Shown piece by piece: positions 35,234-43,924 of a stretch of DNA of 64,000 nt (position 1 is the stretch's first letter; each line of letters opens with the position of its first letter). This DNA is from an uncultured Parasphingopyxis sp. GTDB lineage: Bacteria; Pseudomonadota; Alphaproteobacteria; Sphingomonadales; Sphingomonadaceae. The DNA lies in assembly GCA_947259005.1 (NCBI GenBank), contig CAMYKP010000006.1, positions 372,001 to 436,000 on the forward strand. The letters run 5' to 3'. A program made the translations under genes and the position numbers. The notes under the pieces are model-generated. The model searched no databases and had not been told where the DNA came from. It saw nothing but the letters and a program-made list of their open reading frames with translations.

Positions 35234-36055
35234 ATGCGCCCGTCTTCTCAAAAATTGGCCTTTCACAAGATGCACGGCCTCGGCAATGATTTTGTCATCG
35301 TCGATGCACGGCAACAGTCCGTCACCATGACGAATGGATTGGCGCGCGCTCTTGCTGACCGGCGAACCGGAATAGGCTGCGATCAGGTGATCCTGCTTGA
35401 GCCATCCGAAAACGCTGATTTGGCAATGCGGATATTCAATGCCGATGGCAGCGAGGTCGAGGCCTGTGGCAATGCTGCACGGTGCGTGACCCTGCTGGTC
35501 GGTCATGGTGCCCGGATTGAAACACCAGGGGGAATTATTTCCGGCGTACCCGGTGATTCGGGCGCGACGCTCGATATGGGAACGCCCTGCTTCGACTGGA
35601 ACGACATCCCCCTCGCCTATGCGATGGACGCCACGCATATGCCGGTTGGTTGGGAAGAATTGACAGACCCGATCGCGATCAATGTCGGCAATCCTCATAT
35701 CATTTTCTTTGTGGAGGACGCGACGGTCGTCGATCTCGAACGGCTTGGCCCGATCATCGAGAATGATCCGCTTTTTCCCGAACGGATCAACGTCAATGTA
35801 GCGACTGTAGAAGCCGATGGCAGCATAGCCCTGCGGGTCTGGGAGCGCGGCGCAGGCCTTACTCGTGCGTGTGGAACCGGAGCCTGCGCTACCACGGTCG
35901 CAGCCATCCAGCGCAAGCTCGTAAGCGGCGACACAACTGTGCATTTGCCGGGCGGCGATCTCGACATCGAGTGGACCCCGAATGGGACAATTCGCATGAC
36001 GGGGCCAGCAACCCATGTCTTCTCCGGCGAAATAAAGCTGGACGATTTCACGTGA
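35234..36055 (+). CDS. dapF: Diaminopimelate epimerase
   Basis: Converts LL- to meso-diaminopimelate, the peptidoglycan and lysine precursor, by two-base catalysis. 273 aa with both catalytic cysteines: EVEACGNAARCV and LTRACGTGACATTV; the opening FHKMHGLGNDFVIVD is the family start. ATG 35234 gives this start; the frame runs 20 codons further upstream without similarity. The mtaB gene begins inside its stop (GTGA). This is the head of dapF-mtaB-ftsY. Confidence 0.95.
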   Translation: MRPSSQKLAFHKMHGLGNDFVIVDARQQSVTMTNGLARALADRRTGIGCDQVILLEPSENADLAMRIFNADGSEVEACGNAARCVTLLVGHGARIETPGGIISGVPGDSGATLDMGTPCFDWNDIPLAYAMDATHMPVGWEELTDPIAINVGNPHIIFFVEDATVVDLERLGPIIENDPLFPERINVNVATVEADGSIALRVWERGAGLTRACGTGACATTVAAIQRKLVSGDTTVHLPGGDLDIEWTPNGTIRMTGPATHVFSGEIKLDDFT

Positions 36056-37296
36056 GCGGCCCTGAACTCATCACTCTGGGCTGCCGTCTGAACTTCGCCG
36101 AAAGCGAGGCGATGCGCGCTTTGGCGGCCGACCGCGACGACCTGGTAATCGTCAACAGCTGCGCCGTCACGGCCGAGGCGGTGCGCAAGACCCGCCAGCA
36201 AATCCGCAAGGCAAAGCGCGCGCGCCCGGATGCCGAGATCGTCGTCACCGGCTGCGCAGTCCAGACCGAACCCGAAACCTTCGCCGCGATGCCGGAAGTA
36301 AGCCAGCTGCTCGGCAATCGCGAAAAAATGCTACCCGATAGCTTCGTCTCTGGCCGCTCGCTGGTCTCGGACATTATGACAGTGCGCGAAACTGCACCAC
36401 ACCTCGTTACCGGCTTTTCCGAACGTGCCCGCGCCTTTGTCGAAGTGCAGAACGGCTGCGATCATCGCTGCACCTTCTGCGTCATCCCCTATGGTCGCGG
36501 AAACAGCCGCTCGGTACCTGCCGGGCTGGTCGTCGAAAGGATCAAGGCGCTGGTCGATGAAGGCTTCCAGGAAATCGTGCTGACGGGTGTCGATGTCACC
36601 AGCTATGGACCCGATCTTCCCGGAAACCCCAGTCTCGGCCTGCTCGTGGAGCGCATCCTCAAGGGCGTACCTGCCCTGCCCCGGCTGCGCCTGTCTTCCC
36701 TGGACTCGATCGAGATCGACGACCGACTGTTCGAGATCATCACGGGCGAACCGCGCTTCATGCCGCATCTGCATCTGTCGCTTCAGGCAGGCGACGACAT
36801 GATCCTCAAACGCATGAAACGTCGCCACAGCCGTGCGCAATCGGTCGAAATGGTTGCGAGACTCAAGGAGAAGCGGCCCGAAATTGCAATCGGTGCCGAT
36901 ATCATCGCCGGGTTCCCGACCGAAACGGAAGAAATGGCGGCCAATACATTGGCGCTTGTCGATGATTGCCAGATCGTGTTCGGCCATATTTTCCCCTATT
37001 CGGCGCGTAGGGGCACGCCGGCCGCCAAGATGCCGCAGGTTCCGGTTCCTGACCGCAAGGCCCGGGCCCAGCGTCTGCGCGAAGCCGCCGCGCGCCAGAA
37101 ATCGGATTGGCTGGACAGCCTCGTCGACAGCAGACAACGCGTTCTGGTCGAGAGCAATGACGGTATCGGGCATGCCGAAAATTTCGCCGAAGTGAGAATT
37201 CGTCATCGGGACGGGTCGACGGCGAATTTCGTACAGCTTGTCGAAGCTCAGATTTGTGCCGTCGAACAGGGTATTTTGGTCGGGGAGATTTCGTGA
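36052..37296 (+). CDS. mtaB: tRNA N6-threonylcarbamoyladenosine C2-methylthiotransferase (MtaB)
   Basis: Radical-SAM methylthiotransferase that turns t6A37 into ms2t6A37. 414 aa: N-terminal UPF0004 domain with ITLGCRLNFAESE, IVNSCAVTAEA and VTGCAVQT (cysteines of the second cluster), then radical-SAM motif CDHRCTFCVIPYGRGNSRS. Starting GTG 36052 overlaps the dapF stop, and ftsY overlaps its own stop. Its substrate t6A depends on TsaE (5774-6256). The closest relatives to exclude are MiaB and RimO; the LGCRLN opening and neighbour order favour MtaB. Confidence 0.9.
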   Translation: MSGPELITLGCRLNFAESEAMRALAADRDDLVIVNSCAVTAEAVRKTRQQIRKAKRARPDAEIVVTGCAVQTEPETFAAMPEVSQLLGNREKMLPDSFVSGRSLVSDIMTVRETAPHLVTGFSERARAFVEVQNGCDHRCTFCVIPYGRGNSRSVPAGLVVERIKALVDEGFQEIVLTGVDVTSYGPDLPGNPSLGLLVERILKGVPALPRLRLSSLDSIEIDDRLFEIITGEPRFMPHLHLSLQAGDDMILKRMKRRHSRAQSVEMVARLKEKRPEIAIGADIIAGFPTETEEMAANTLALVDDCQIVFGHIFPYSARRGTPAAKMPQVPVPDRKARAQRLREAAARQKSDWLDSLVDSRQRVLVESNDGIGHAENFAEVRIRHRDGSTANFVQLVEAQICAVEQGILVGEIS

Positions 37297-38234
37297 GCGA
37301 AGAAAAAAGCTGGGGCGACAAGCTGCGTTTCGGGTTCAAGCGAACGTCGGAAGCGCTGGGCGGAAATCTTACAGGGCTGATCACCAAGGAAAAGCTCGAC
37401 GACGAGACGCTCGACGAAATCGAGGAAGCCTTGATCGCTTCCGATCTCGGCCCGGCTGTCTCCGCGCGGGTGCGCGACCGGCTAGCCAGCGGCCGTTATG
37501 ATCGCCACCTCTCCGAGCTCGATATCCGTGAAATCGTGGCCGAAGAGCTCGAGGATATCCTGCGACCCGTTGCGATACCGCTCGAAATCGATGCGTTTCC
37601 GCGGCCGCAGGTGATGCTGGTAATCGGTGTTAACGGCTCGGGAAAGACGACTACGATCGCCAAGCTCGGCCACCTGTTTCAGGAAGACGATTACAATGTC
37701 ATGTTCGTCGCCGGGGATACATTTCGCGCGGCGGCAATCGGGCAGCTCAAGGTCTGGGCCGACCGGCTCGGTGTTCCGATCATCGCGGGCGAGGAAGGCG
37801 GCGATGCAGCAAGCCTCGTTTTCGAGGGCGTCAAGCGCGGAACAGAGATCGGCACGGACGTACTGATCGTCGACACGGCCGGACGGCTCCAGAACAAGAG
37901 CCACCTGATGGACGAGCTTTCCAAGATCCGCCGCGTTCTGGGCCGCCTCAACGAGGCAGCTCCACACAATGTGATCCTCGTGCTCGACGCCACGACTGGG
38001 CAGAATGCGCTTTCGCAGATTGAAGTGTTCAAGGAGGTAGCGAATGTCACCGGCCTTGTGATGACCAAACTGGACGGAACAGCGCGTGGCGGTGTTTTGG
38101 TAGCGGCGGCAGAGAAATTCGGCCTGCCCATCCATGCGATTGGTGTTGGCGAGACATTGGAAGATTTACGGCCCTTCGATCCCCGGGCCGTTGCCCGCGC
38201 CATCACTGGCGCAGACGAATTTGACGGAGAGTGA
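37293..38234 (+). CDS. ftsY: Signal recognition particle receptor FtsY
   Basis: GTPase receptor for the Ffh particle at the inner membrane. 313 aa NG domain: GVNGSGKTTTIAKLGHL, GDTFRAAAIGQL, IVDTAGRLQNKSHLMDEL, TKLDGTARGGV, GVGETLEDLRPF. It lacks the long acidic A-domain of E. coli FtsY. GTG 37293 overlaps the mtaB stop (GTGA). yciB follows after 4 bases. Confidence 0.96.
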   Translation: MSEEKSWGDKLRFGFKRTSEALGGNLTGLITKEKLDDETLDEIEEALIASDLGPAVSARVRDRLASGRYDRHLSELDIREIVAEELEDILRPVAIPLEIDAFPRPQVMLVIGVNGSGKTTTIAKLGHLFQEDDYNVMFVAGDTFRAAAIGQLKVWADRLGVPIIAGEEGGDAASLVFEGVKRGTEIGTDVLIVDTAGRLQNKSHLMDELSKIRRVLGRLNEAAPHNVILVLDATTGQNALSQIEVFKEVANVTGLVMTKLDGTARGGVLVAAAEKFGLPIHAIGVGETLEDLRPFDPRAVARAITGADEFDGE

Positions 38235-38238
38235 TGGT

Positions 38239-38865
38239 ATGAGTGACGCGCAGCCCGATACAAAGCAGGAATTGTCGCCCGGCATGCGCATGGCGCTCGA
38301 TTTCGGGCCGGTCTTGGTATTCTTCGTGGTCAATTTTCTGGCACCGCCACCGCTCGGGATTTTCTTTGCCACAGGCGCTTTCATGGCAGCGATGATGATT
38401 GCGCTCGTCATTTCCTGGATGAAGGCCGGCAAGATTTCGCCGATGCTGCTCTTTTCGGGTGTCATGGTGCTTGTCTTTGGCGGAGTTACGCTTTTCCTGC
38501 GCGACGAGACCTTCATCAAGGTCAAACCGACCATCTATTATGTCTTTATAGCGGCGCTCCTGATCGGCGGTCTGATCACGAAACGGCCAACCCTGGCGGC
38601 GCTTCTCGGCAGCGCCTATCCGGGGCTCAGCGATCGCGGATGGGACATTCTGTCGCGCAACTGGGCGATCTTCTTCCTCGCCATGGCGGTGCTGAATGAA
38701 GCCGTTTGGCGCAACAGCAGCACCGATTTCTGGGTCGGGTTCAAGCTATGGGGCGCGATCCCGCTTACCCTTGTTTTCGCTTTTGCGAACGTCCCGATGC
38801 TGTTGAAACATGGTCTCAATCTGGAAAAGGCGGACGAACCGCCAATGCCGGACGCACACGAATAA
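38239..38865 (+). CDS. yciB: Inner-membrane septation protein A (YciB/IspZ)
   Basis: 208 aa polytopic membrane protein, about five to six helices (ALDFGPVLVFFVVNFLAP, FMAAMMIALVISWM, MLLFSGVMVLVFGGVTLFL, YYVFIAALLIGGLI). The NWAIFFLAMAVLNEAVWRN and VGFKLWGAIPLTLVFAFANVP blocks are diagnostic. Family members affect cell division and envelope integrity; the mechanism is not settled. Ends before the convergent sodB. Confidence 0.92.
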   Translation: MSDAQPDTKQELSPGMRMALDFGPVLVFFVVNFLAPPPLGIFFATGAFMAAMMIALVISWMKAGKISPMLLFSGVMVLVFGGVTLFLRDETFIKVKPTIYYVFIAALLIGGLITKRPTLAALLGSAYPGLSDRGWDILSRNWAIFFLAMAVLNEAVWRNSSTDFWVGFKLWGAIPLTLVFAFANVPMLLKHGLNLEKADEPPMPDAHE

Positions 38866-38897
38866 TTGGGCTGCGCCATCTTCAGGGGGGCTGCGCG

Positions 38898-39518
38898 CTA
38901 TCCTTGATCGGCGCGTGATACGCCTTTGCCGTCGAGATTTTTGGCAACGAATTCCCAGTTGATCGCATTGTCGAGAATGGCTTCGATATGATCGCCGCGC
39001 CTATTTTGATAATCGAGATAATAGGCATGTTCCCACACATCGAGTGTGAATAACGGCTTCATGCCTTCATGGACTACCGGCGTGTCAGCATCATGCAGAG
39101 ACGTGATTTTCAGTTCTTCTCCGTCCAGAAAAAGCCAAACCCAACCGCTGGCGAAATGGCCGGTCGCTTCGCCCTTGAACGCTTTGAGAAGCTCGGACTT
39201 CGACCCGAAACTGTCTTCGATATGAGCGGCGAGTGCGCCTGACGGATTCTTCTTCTCGGGGCTCAGGCACTGCCAGTAGAAACTGTGGTTCCAAACCTGT
39301 GCGGCATTGTTGAACAAACCCTGGTTGCCGGACTTTTGCGCGGCAAGGATAACCTCTGAAAGCTTGGCATTTTCCAACTCGCCGCCTTCAATCGCTGTGT
39401 TGGTTTTGTCCACATAGGCCTGATGATGCTTACCATGGTGGAAATCGAATGATTGCGATGAAATCAAATCGCCAAAAGCATCCTTGGAATAAGGAAGTGC
39501 GGGGAGTTCGAATGCCAT
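38898..39518 (-). CDS. sodB: Iron superoxide dismutase
   Basis: 206 aa cytoplasmic enzyme that dismutates superoxide. Metal ligands lie in FDFHHGKHHQAYV, AAQVWNHSFYWQCL and LDVWEHAYYLDYQNRRGDH. The AQVWNHSFYW and GSGWxWL-type (ASGWVWLFLDG) residues are those of the Fe form. ATG 39518 follows AGGAGACCTGTCC, a strong binding site; an earlier in-frame start at 39545 is unneeded. Confidence 0.96.
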   Translation of the reverse strand: MAFELPALPYSKDAFGDLISSQSFDFHHGKHHQAYVDKTNTAIEGGELENAKLSEVILAAQKSGNQGLFNNAAQVWNHSFYWQCLSPEKKNPSGALAAHIEDSFGSKSELLKAFKGEATGHFASGWVWLFLDGEELKITSLHDADTPVVHEGMKPLFTLDVWEHAYYLDYQNRRGDHIEAILDNAINWEFVAKNLDGKGVSRADQG

Positions 39519-39623
39519 GGACAGGTCTCCTGTTTGTTGAGCCATACATGACCGTAACGCACAAGCTCTTCAAGGGTTGCCATGGCAAGACAGGGTGAAA
39601 AAATGTGCAGGTTCCCGGGAATC

Positions 39624-39661
39624 AAAAAAGGACCAGCTGCCCTTGAAAAGGCAGCTGGTCC
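39624..39661 (-). terminator. Rho-independent terminator after TPR gene 1
   Basis: Arms GGACCAGCTGCC (39630-39641) and GGCAGCTGGTCC (39650-39661) pair perfectly over 12 bases; TTTTTT follows on the minus strand. It serves the minus-strand gene ending at 39697. Confidence 0.92.
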
Positions 39662-39696
39662 AATTTCTGTGCCGGCACAAATCGTTTCGCGGGTGG

Positions 39697-40260
39697 TTAG
39701 CTGTTCGGCTCGACGATGAAATTCGTCAGGTCATTCCGCGGAGCTTCCCATTCCGGTGCCAGTTCCGCAGCCGTGAGGATATCCATATAGGCGGAGGTCA
39801 AGTCACCGGTCAGTTGATGCGCCAGGCCTCGGCCATAATGGGCCACCGCTGGCTGCTCGGTACCGAGATCCAGGGCGCGGGTGAACAGGGGCAAGGCCTG
39901 GTCGCCGCGCTCGTCACGCCGCATCAAAGTGATGGCCTTGTTGAGCATCGCTTCGGGGTTCTCCGCGTCGAGCCCTAGCGCGCGATCGAAATCGACGAGT
40001 GCTCGGTCATAGCTGCCGCGATGAAAATGGATGATCCCGCGGTTCACGAAAGTCGCGACACGGTCATAGGAGTTCAGCATTTCGACATCGAGCGCGAAAT
40101 CGCACGGCCTGAGATCGCTGCGCGAGTCCGATTGCTGTGCTGCCGCGGCGTAGCAGGCCTGGGCCGAACTGTTCCCGGCCACCTGTACCGCGCTGTTTGC
40201 AACGCCAGCAGCAGTTGTCAGCACAAGTGCGCCAGCGGCAAGTTTGAGCATTGTTTTCAT
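39697..40260 (-). CDS. Secreted TPR-repeat protein 1
   Basis: 187 aa with a signal peptide (MKTMLKLAAGALVLTTAAG ...). The mature part begins with NSAVQVAGNSSAQACYAAA and holds about three TPR units (NRGIIHFHRGSYDRALVDFD, LGLDAENPEAMLNKAITLM, GLAHQLTGDLTSAYMDI). Two cysteines at the mature start (QACYAAA, RPCDFAL) may form a disulfide. ATG 40260 has GGAGGATG just before it. A paralogue of the same length lies upstream, and pspF beyond it. Likely a periplasmic protein-protein interaction scaffold; function unknown. Confidence 0.8.
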   Translation of the reverse strand: MKTMLKLAAGALVLTTAAGVANSAVQVAGNSSAQACYAAAAQQSDSRSDLRPCDFALDVEMLNSYDRVATFVNRGIIHFHRGSYDRALVDFDRALGLDAENPEAMLNKAITLMRRDERGDQALPLFTRALDLGTEQPAVAHYGRGLAHQLTGDLTSAYMDILTAAELAPEWEAPRNDLTNFIVEPNS

Positions 40261-40394
40261 GGCATCCTCCTCCTGTAGGGCGTTCCAATATGCACAGAAT
40301 CGGCCTTTTCGCCTAATAAACGGGTGGGACCGGTCATTCTTTTCGCCCAACGGTCTGCCTCATGCGACGAACGGCAAGGGCAGCGCGACGGGGA

Positions 40395-40961
40395 TTAATC
40401 GCCCTGTTCTCCGGAGACTCGGAACCGGACAAGGTCTTGAGCTGGCACATCCCATTCGGGGGCGATGTCGGCGGCGCGCCGGATATCGTAATAGGCGGCC
40501 GATACGTCACCGTTCATTTCATGGGCGACACCGCGTCCATAATAGGCCAGCGCGGGCTCCCTCGTACCATTTTCGATTGCTGCGGTTAGCAACTCGACAA
40601 TCTCGGCCATGCTCTCGCGCCGGTGTAACATTGCGAGCGCCTTGTTTAGATAGGCTTCAGGTTCGCTGCTATCGAGCGCAATCGCCTGATCATAATCGGC
40701 AATTGCCATCGCGAAATTCCCGTTATGGACATGCAGGATGCCGCGATTGACATAGCTCGCAACGCGATCCCGGCCACTGATACGATAATCCTCAATCGCT
40801 TCCGTGCAGGTGCGGATGTCGCTTGGTCCGGAGCGTTCGTTGAGCGCAGATTCGTAACAGGTTCGCGCGGTAGTGTTGCCGAACACGCTAACGGCGGCAT
40901 TGGCACTGGTGACGGAAAAACCGGCGATGGCGAGCGCCGCGAAAATGGATGAACTACGCAT
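40395..40961 (-). CDS. Secreted TPR-repeat protein 2 (paralogue)
   Basis: 188 aa, signal peptide MRSSSIFAALAIAGFSVTSANA. It shares with its neighbour the mature start AVSVFGNTTARTCYESAL, a second Cys (IRTCTEAI) and the TPR blocks NRGILHVHNGNFAMAIADYD, SSEPEAYLNKALAML and YYGRGVAHEMNGDVSAAYYDI. The clear alignment shows a tandem duplication. Start ATG 40961 is preceded by AGGGAG. The 134-base gap to the next gene holds no recognisable feature. pspF lies 55 bases upstream on the same strand. Confidence 0.8.
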   Translation of the reverse strand: MRSSSIFAALAIAGFSVTSANAAVSVFGNTTARTCYESALNERSGPSDIRTCTEAIEDYRISGRDRVASYVNRGILHVHNGNFAMAIADYDQAIALDSSEPEAYLNKALAMLHRRESMAEIVELLTAAIENGTREPALAYYGRGVAHEMNGDVSAAYYDIRRAADIAPEWDVPAQDLVRFRVSGEQGD

Positions 40962-41016
40962 GGTATTTCTCCCTGATTGCTCGCGCAATATACGCTATTT
41001 TAGGACTTTTGGCGAA

Positions 41017-42033
41017 TCAGCCGATCATGTCGTGGCGCTTCAGGGCGTGACGCAACTGATCATAGCTCAATCCCAATGCCTTGGCGGTTTGCCGTTGATT
41101 GTAGCGCGCCCTTTCCAGGGCATTTTCCAGTATCTCTTTCTCATATCCCTCAACCGCTGCCTTGAAATCGGAAACGACGGGTTTGGGAGCCGAACGGACA
41201 GGTTGTGCCACAGCCTCGGCCGGCTGGCCGGCATCACTGGTTGTTGAGGGTGGCATCTGCCAAGGGGAATCAAATGGGTCTAGCTGAATGGTATCGACGG
41301 GGTCGGACGGGCGATCCCAGCGGTAAACGGCACGCTCCACGGCATTGCGAAGTTCGCGCACATTTCCAGGCCAGTCATACGCCATAAGCACCTTGGTGGC
41401 ATTGTCCCCGAAGCCGGGCCAGGCTGGCCAATCGAGCTCGGCTGCCATGCGCCGCCCGAAATAGTCGGCCAAAATCAATATGTCGCTTTCGCGAACCCGG
41501 AGCGGCGGCAGGGTAACCACTTCGAACGACAGGCGATCAAGCAAGTCCGCTCGAAACCGGTTCTGCTCCACAAGACTCGGCAGATTTTCGTTGGTCGCGG
41601 CAACTATCCGGACGTCGACACGCAATGGCCTGTTGGATCCGATCCGGCTGACTTCGCCATATTCGACCGCGCGCAACAGCCGCTCCTGCGCGGCGGCAGA
41701 CAATGTCGCCAGCTCATCCAGAAACAACGTGCCGCCATCGGCTTCCTCGAACGCACCAGCCCTCGCGCGGGTTGCGCCAGTAAAGGCCCCGGCCTCATGG
41801 CCAAACAGCTCGGCCTCAATCAGCGTTTCAGGGAGTGCCGCACAGTTCAGGGTGATCAACGGCCCCTCCCAGCGCTGGCTGAGCCTGTGGAGGCGCTCGG
41901 CGATAAGTTCCTTGCCCGTCCCCCTTTCCCCTATCACAAGGACAGGACGATCCAGCGCAGCCGCACGGCTGGCCATCTCGACCGCATCGAGAAAGGCACC
42001 CGACTCTCCAACAAATTGCGCACCGCGTTCCAT
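41017..42033 (-). CDS. pspF: Sigma-54-dependent activator PspF
   Basis: 338 aa, AAA+ enhancer-binding protein without an N-terminal receiver domain, as is typical of PspF. Walker A is VIGERGTGKELIAERLH, the sigma-54 contact loop is GAFTGATRARAGAFE, Walker B is GGTLFLDEL, and the C-terminus has a Fis-type helix-turn-helix (YNQRQTAKALGLSYDQLRHALKRH). In enterobacteria PspA binds and inhibits PspF. It is divergent from the psp operon, and the sigma-54 promoter lies between them. Confidence 0.94.
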   Translation of the reverse strand: MERGAQFVGESGAFLDAVEMASRAAALDRPVLVIGERGTGKELIAERLHRLSQRWEGPLITLNCAALPETLIEAELFGHEAGAFTGATRARAGAFEEADGGTLFLDELATLSAAAQERLLRAVEYGEVSRIGSNRPLRVDVRIVAATNENLPSLVEQNRFRADLLDRLSFEVVTLPPLRVRESDILILADYFGRRMAAELDWPAWPGFGDNATKVLMAYDWPGNVRELRNAVERAVYRWDRPSDPVDTIQLDPFDSPWQMPPSTTSDAGQPAEAVAQPVRSAPKPVVSDFKAAVEGYEKEILENALERARYNQRQTAKALGLSYDQLRHALKRHDMIG

Positions 42034-42134
42034 GACGAACTTTTAGCATATTTTCCTAATTAATAGCAATATTTACCTTGCGAGCGCGGCTCCAATTCTA
42101 TCTATGCTATTGTTTTTATTGCGTTTTAAAAAAC

Positions 42135-42150
42135 TGGCACGGTCTCTGCA
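42135..42150 (+). promoter_or_regulatory. Sigma-54 promoter of the psp operon
   Basis: TGGCACGGTCTCTGCA matches the -24/-12 consensus TGGCACG-N4-TTGCA with one change. The GG (42136-42137) and GC (42148-42149) have the required 10-base spacing. It points rightward toward the psp genes, 81 bases before the first ATG, and the divergent pspF encodes the activator. PspF-binding sites would be upstream, within about 42040-42130; I did not find a clear one by eye. Confidence 0.85.
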
Positions 42151-42230
42151 TTGGATGGTACGTTAACAGTCACAAAGACAGTAACCCAATTTCAGGCTAC
42201 CGTTTCGGGCCAAGGTTCAGGAGACCAGAC

Positions 42231-42404
42231 ATGACCAACACTTCAAGCATCAGCCAAAACATCGTTTCCGCCATAGCCGCTCTCGCCGTCACCGGCATCT
42301 GCGTCTTCGGAACCGTCGGCCCGATCGACAGCGACACCGCTCAACCGGTTCAGCTTCAGGCCGATCAGGACGACATCATTATCGTTACCGGCCAGATCGC
42401 CTAG
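42231..42404 (+). CDS. 57-aa membrane peptide, first gene of the psp operon
   Basis: Starts MTNTSSISQNIVSAIAALAV with AGGAGACCAGAC just before the ATG. A hydrophobic segment of about 15-18 residues (VSAIAALAVTGICVFGTV) is followed by a short acidic tail ending DDIIIVTGQIA. It could be a single-pass small protein or a cleavable signal followed by a 30-residue peptide. It is too short for most gene callers. The position right behind the sigma-54 promoter makes it the first translated product of the operon. I recognise no family. Confidence 0.6.
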   Translation: MTNTSSISQNIVSAIAALAVTGICVFGTVGPIDSDTAQPVQLQADQDDIIIVTGQIA

Positions 42405-42483
42405 GCCAAGCAGACAGGCCGGTGAGGGGTAGCCCCTTCCCCTCCCCGGCCAATCCAGTTCAAGGGGTTTTAGGAGTAGTCAC

Positions 42484-43167
42484 ATGGGAATTTTCTCCCG
42501 CACCCGCGATATCATCGCCGCCAATGTCACCGACATTCTCGACAAGGCTGAAGATCCGGCCAAGATGGTCCGGATGATCATCCTCGAGATGGAGGAAACC
42601 CTGGTGGAGGTTCGCGCAACCGCTGCTCGCACGATCGCTGACCAGAAAGAAATGCGTCGGTCGATCACCAAACTCGAAAATCTCCAGGAAAGCTGGAAAG
42701 ACAAGGCCGAACTCGCCCTTTCCAAGGATCGCGAAGATCTTGCCAAGCAGGCGCTCGTTGAAAAACAGAAAGCCGCTGACATGGCAGACCGCCTGAACGG
42801 CGAGATCGCCATTCTCGATGAATCGCTCCATGCCTATGAGCAGGACATTTCCAAGCTTCAGGGCAAGCTTCGTGAAGCCCGCAGCCGCCAGAGCAGCATT
42901 TCGGTCCGCCTCGAAAGCGCCGAAAACCAGATCAAGCTGCGCGATCTTTACAATGGCGACCGGGTTCAGGATGCATTTGCGCGCTTCGAGATGCTCGAGC
43001 GGCATGTCGACATGGCCGAGGGCCGTGCCGATGCGCTCGCCCTGGGCAGCCAGCCAAAATCGCTTGAGGACGAGATCAACGAGCTTGAAACAAGCGACCG
43101 GGTTGAAGCAGAACTCGCGGCCATGAAAAAGGCCAGCAAGAAATCCTCAGACACCAAGGAAGCCTAA
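42484..43167 (+). CDS. pspA: Phage shock protein A (PspA/IM30)
   Basis: 227 aa, long coiled-coil ESCRT-III-like protein that binds stressed inner membrane. The N-terminal amphipathic start MGIFSRTRDIIAANVTDILD and EDPAKMVRMIILEMEETLVEV are diagnostic, followed by coiled coils to about residue 190. In the enterobacterial system it also inhibits PspF until recruited to the membrane by PspB and PspC. TTTAGGAG precedes the start. Confidence 0.97.
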   Translation: MGIFSRTRDIIAANVTDILDKAEDPAKMVRMIILEMEETLVEVRATAARTIADQKEMRRSITKLENLQESWKDKAELALSKDREDLAKQALVEKQKAADMADRLNGEIAILDESLHAYEQDISKLQGKLREARSRQSSISVRLESAENQIKLRDLYNGDRVQDAFARFEMLERHVDMAEGRADALALGSQPKSLEDEINELETSDRVEAELAAMKKASKKSSDTKEA

Positions 43168-43170
43168 ATC

Positions 43171-43494
43171 ATGGAAGAGATCTTCGTACCAGTCGGCATC
43201 GTCGGGATGCTCTTCATCGGCCTCCCATGGTTGATCCTCCATTATTCCACACAGTGGAAGCGCGCCGGATCGATCACTCGGGAAGATGAAGACCTTCTGG
43301 ATGAACTTTATGACACCGCCCGGAGACTGGATGACCGGATGAACACGATCGAACGGATCATGGCTGCGGACAATCCGGAATGGGCCCGCGAACGCGCCCT
43401 GCGCCACGAGACACCCCGGGAAGAACGGATCGAAGAGAGGTTCGAGGATCGCATTGCAGACACAGACATGAGCCGCGCCGAACGCCGGCGGTAA
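43171..43494 (+). CDS. pspB: Phage shock protein B
   Basis: 107 aa with one N-terminal membrane helix (FVPVGIVGMLFIGLPWLILHY), then a cytoplasmic coiled coil with the PspB end motif RRLDDRMNTIERIMAADNPEWARE. About 30 extra charged residues (RHETPREERIEERFEDRI) extend past the usual length. It starts three bases after the pspA stop. It works with PspC to sense envelope stress. Confidence 0.92.
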   Translation: MEEIFVPVGIVGMLFIGLPWLILHYSTQWKRAGSITREDEDLLDELYDTARRLDDRMNTIERIMAADNPEWARERALRHETPREERIEERFEDRIADTDMSRAERRR

Positions 43495-43519
43495 CGAACA
43501 GACGAACAGGAGACCGAAA

Positions 43520-43897
43520 ATGCATGACCGCCGGACAAAATTTTATCTCGACAAGCAGAACAGCAAGTTCCTGGGCGTGTGCTCCGGTGTTGCGGACTAT
43601 ACCGGGATCGACACACTTTGGACCCGCGTCGGCTTTGTTGTGACTTCGCTCTTTTTCTTCCCGCCGCTGATCGCCGTCTATTTCATTGTCGCATGGCTGG
43701 CTCCGAAAAAGCCGCTCGGTCTCTACGACGACAAGGAAGAAGAAAAATTCTGGCAGGGCACGCGGGCCAACCCGCGCCGCTCGGTTAACGCAATCCGGTC
43801 CCAGTTTCGCGATGTCGATCGCCGGCTCGCCGATATGGAACTGATGGTCACGAGCAAAAACACGCGGCTCGCCCAGGAAATCGACGCGCTGCGATAG
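43520..43897 (+). CDS. pspC: Phage shock protein C
   Basis: 125 aa with the PspC domain FYLDKQNSKFLGVCSGVADYTGIDTLWTR (quoted here in parts: LGVCSGVADYTGID) and a membrane helix at about 38-60 (VVTSLFFFPPLIAVYFIVAWL). The C-terminal tail RRLADMELMVTSKNTRLAQE resembles the E. coli PspC tail (MERYVTSDTFTL) and reappears at the ends of the next four small proteins. PspC and PspB relieve PspA inhibition in known systems. Confidence 0.93.
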   Translation: MHDRRTKFYLDKQNSKFLGVCSGVADYTGIDTLWTRVGFVVTSLFFFPPLIAVYFIVAWLAPKKPLGLYDDKEEEKFWQGTRANPRRSVNAIRSQFRDVDRRLADMELMVTSKNTRLAQEIDALR

Positions 43898-43924
43898 AGT
43901 TACAGGTTCAGGGAGGAAATCATA

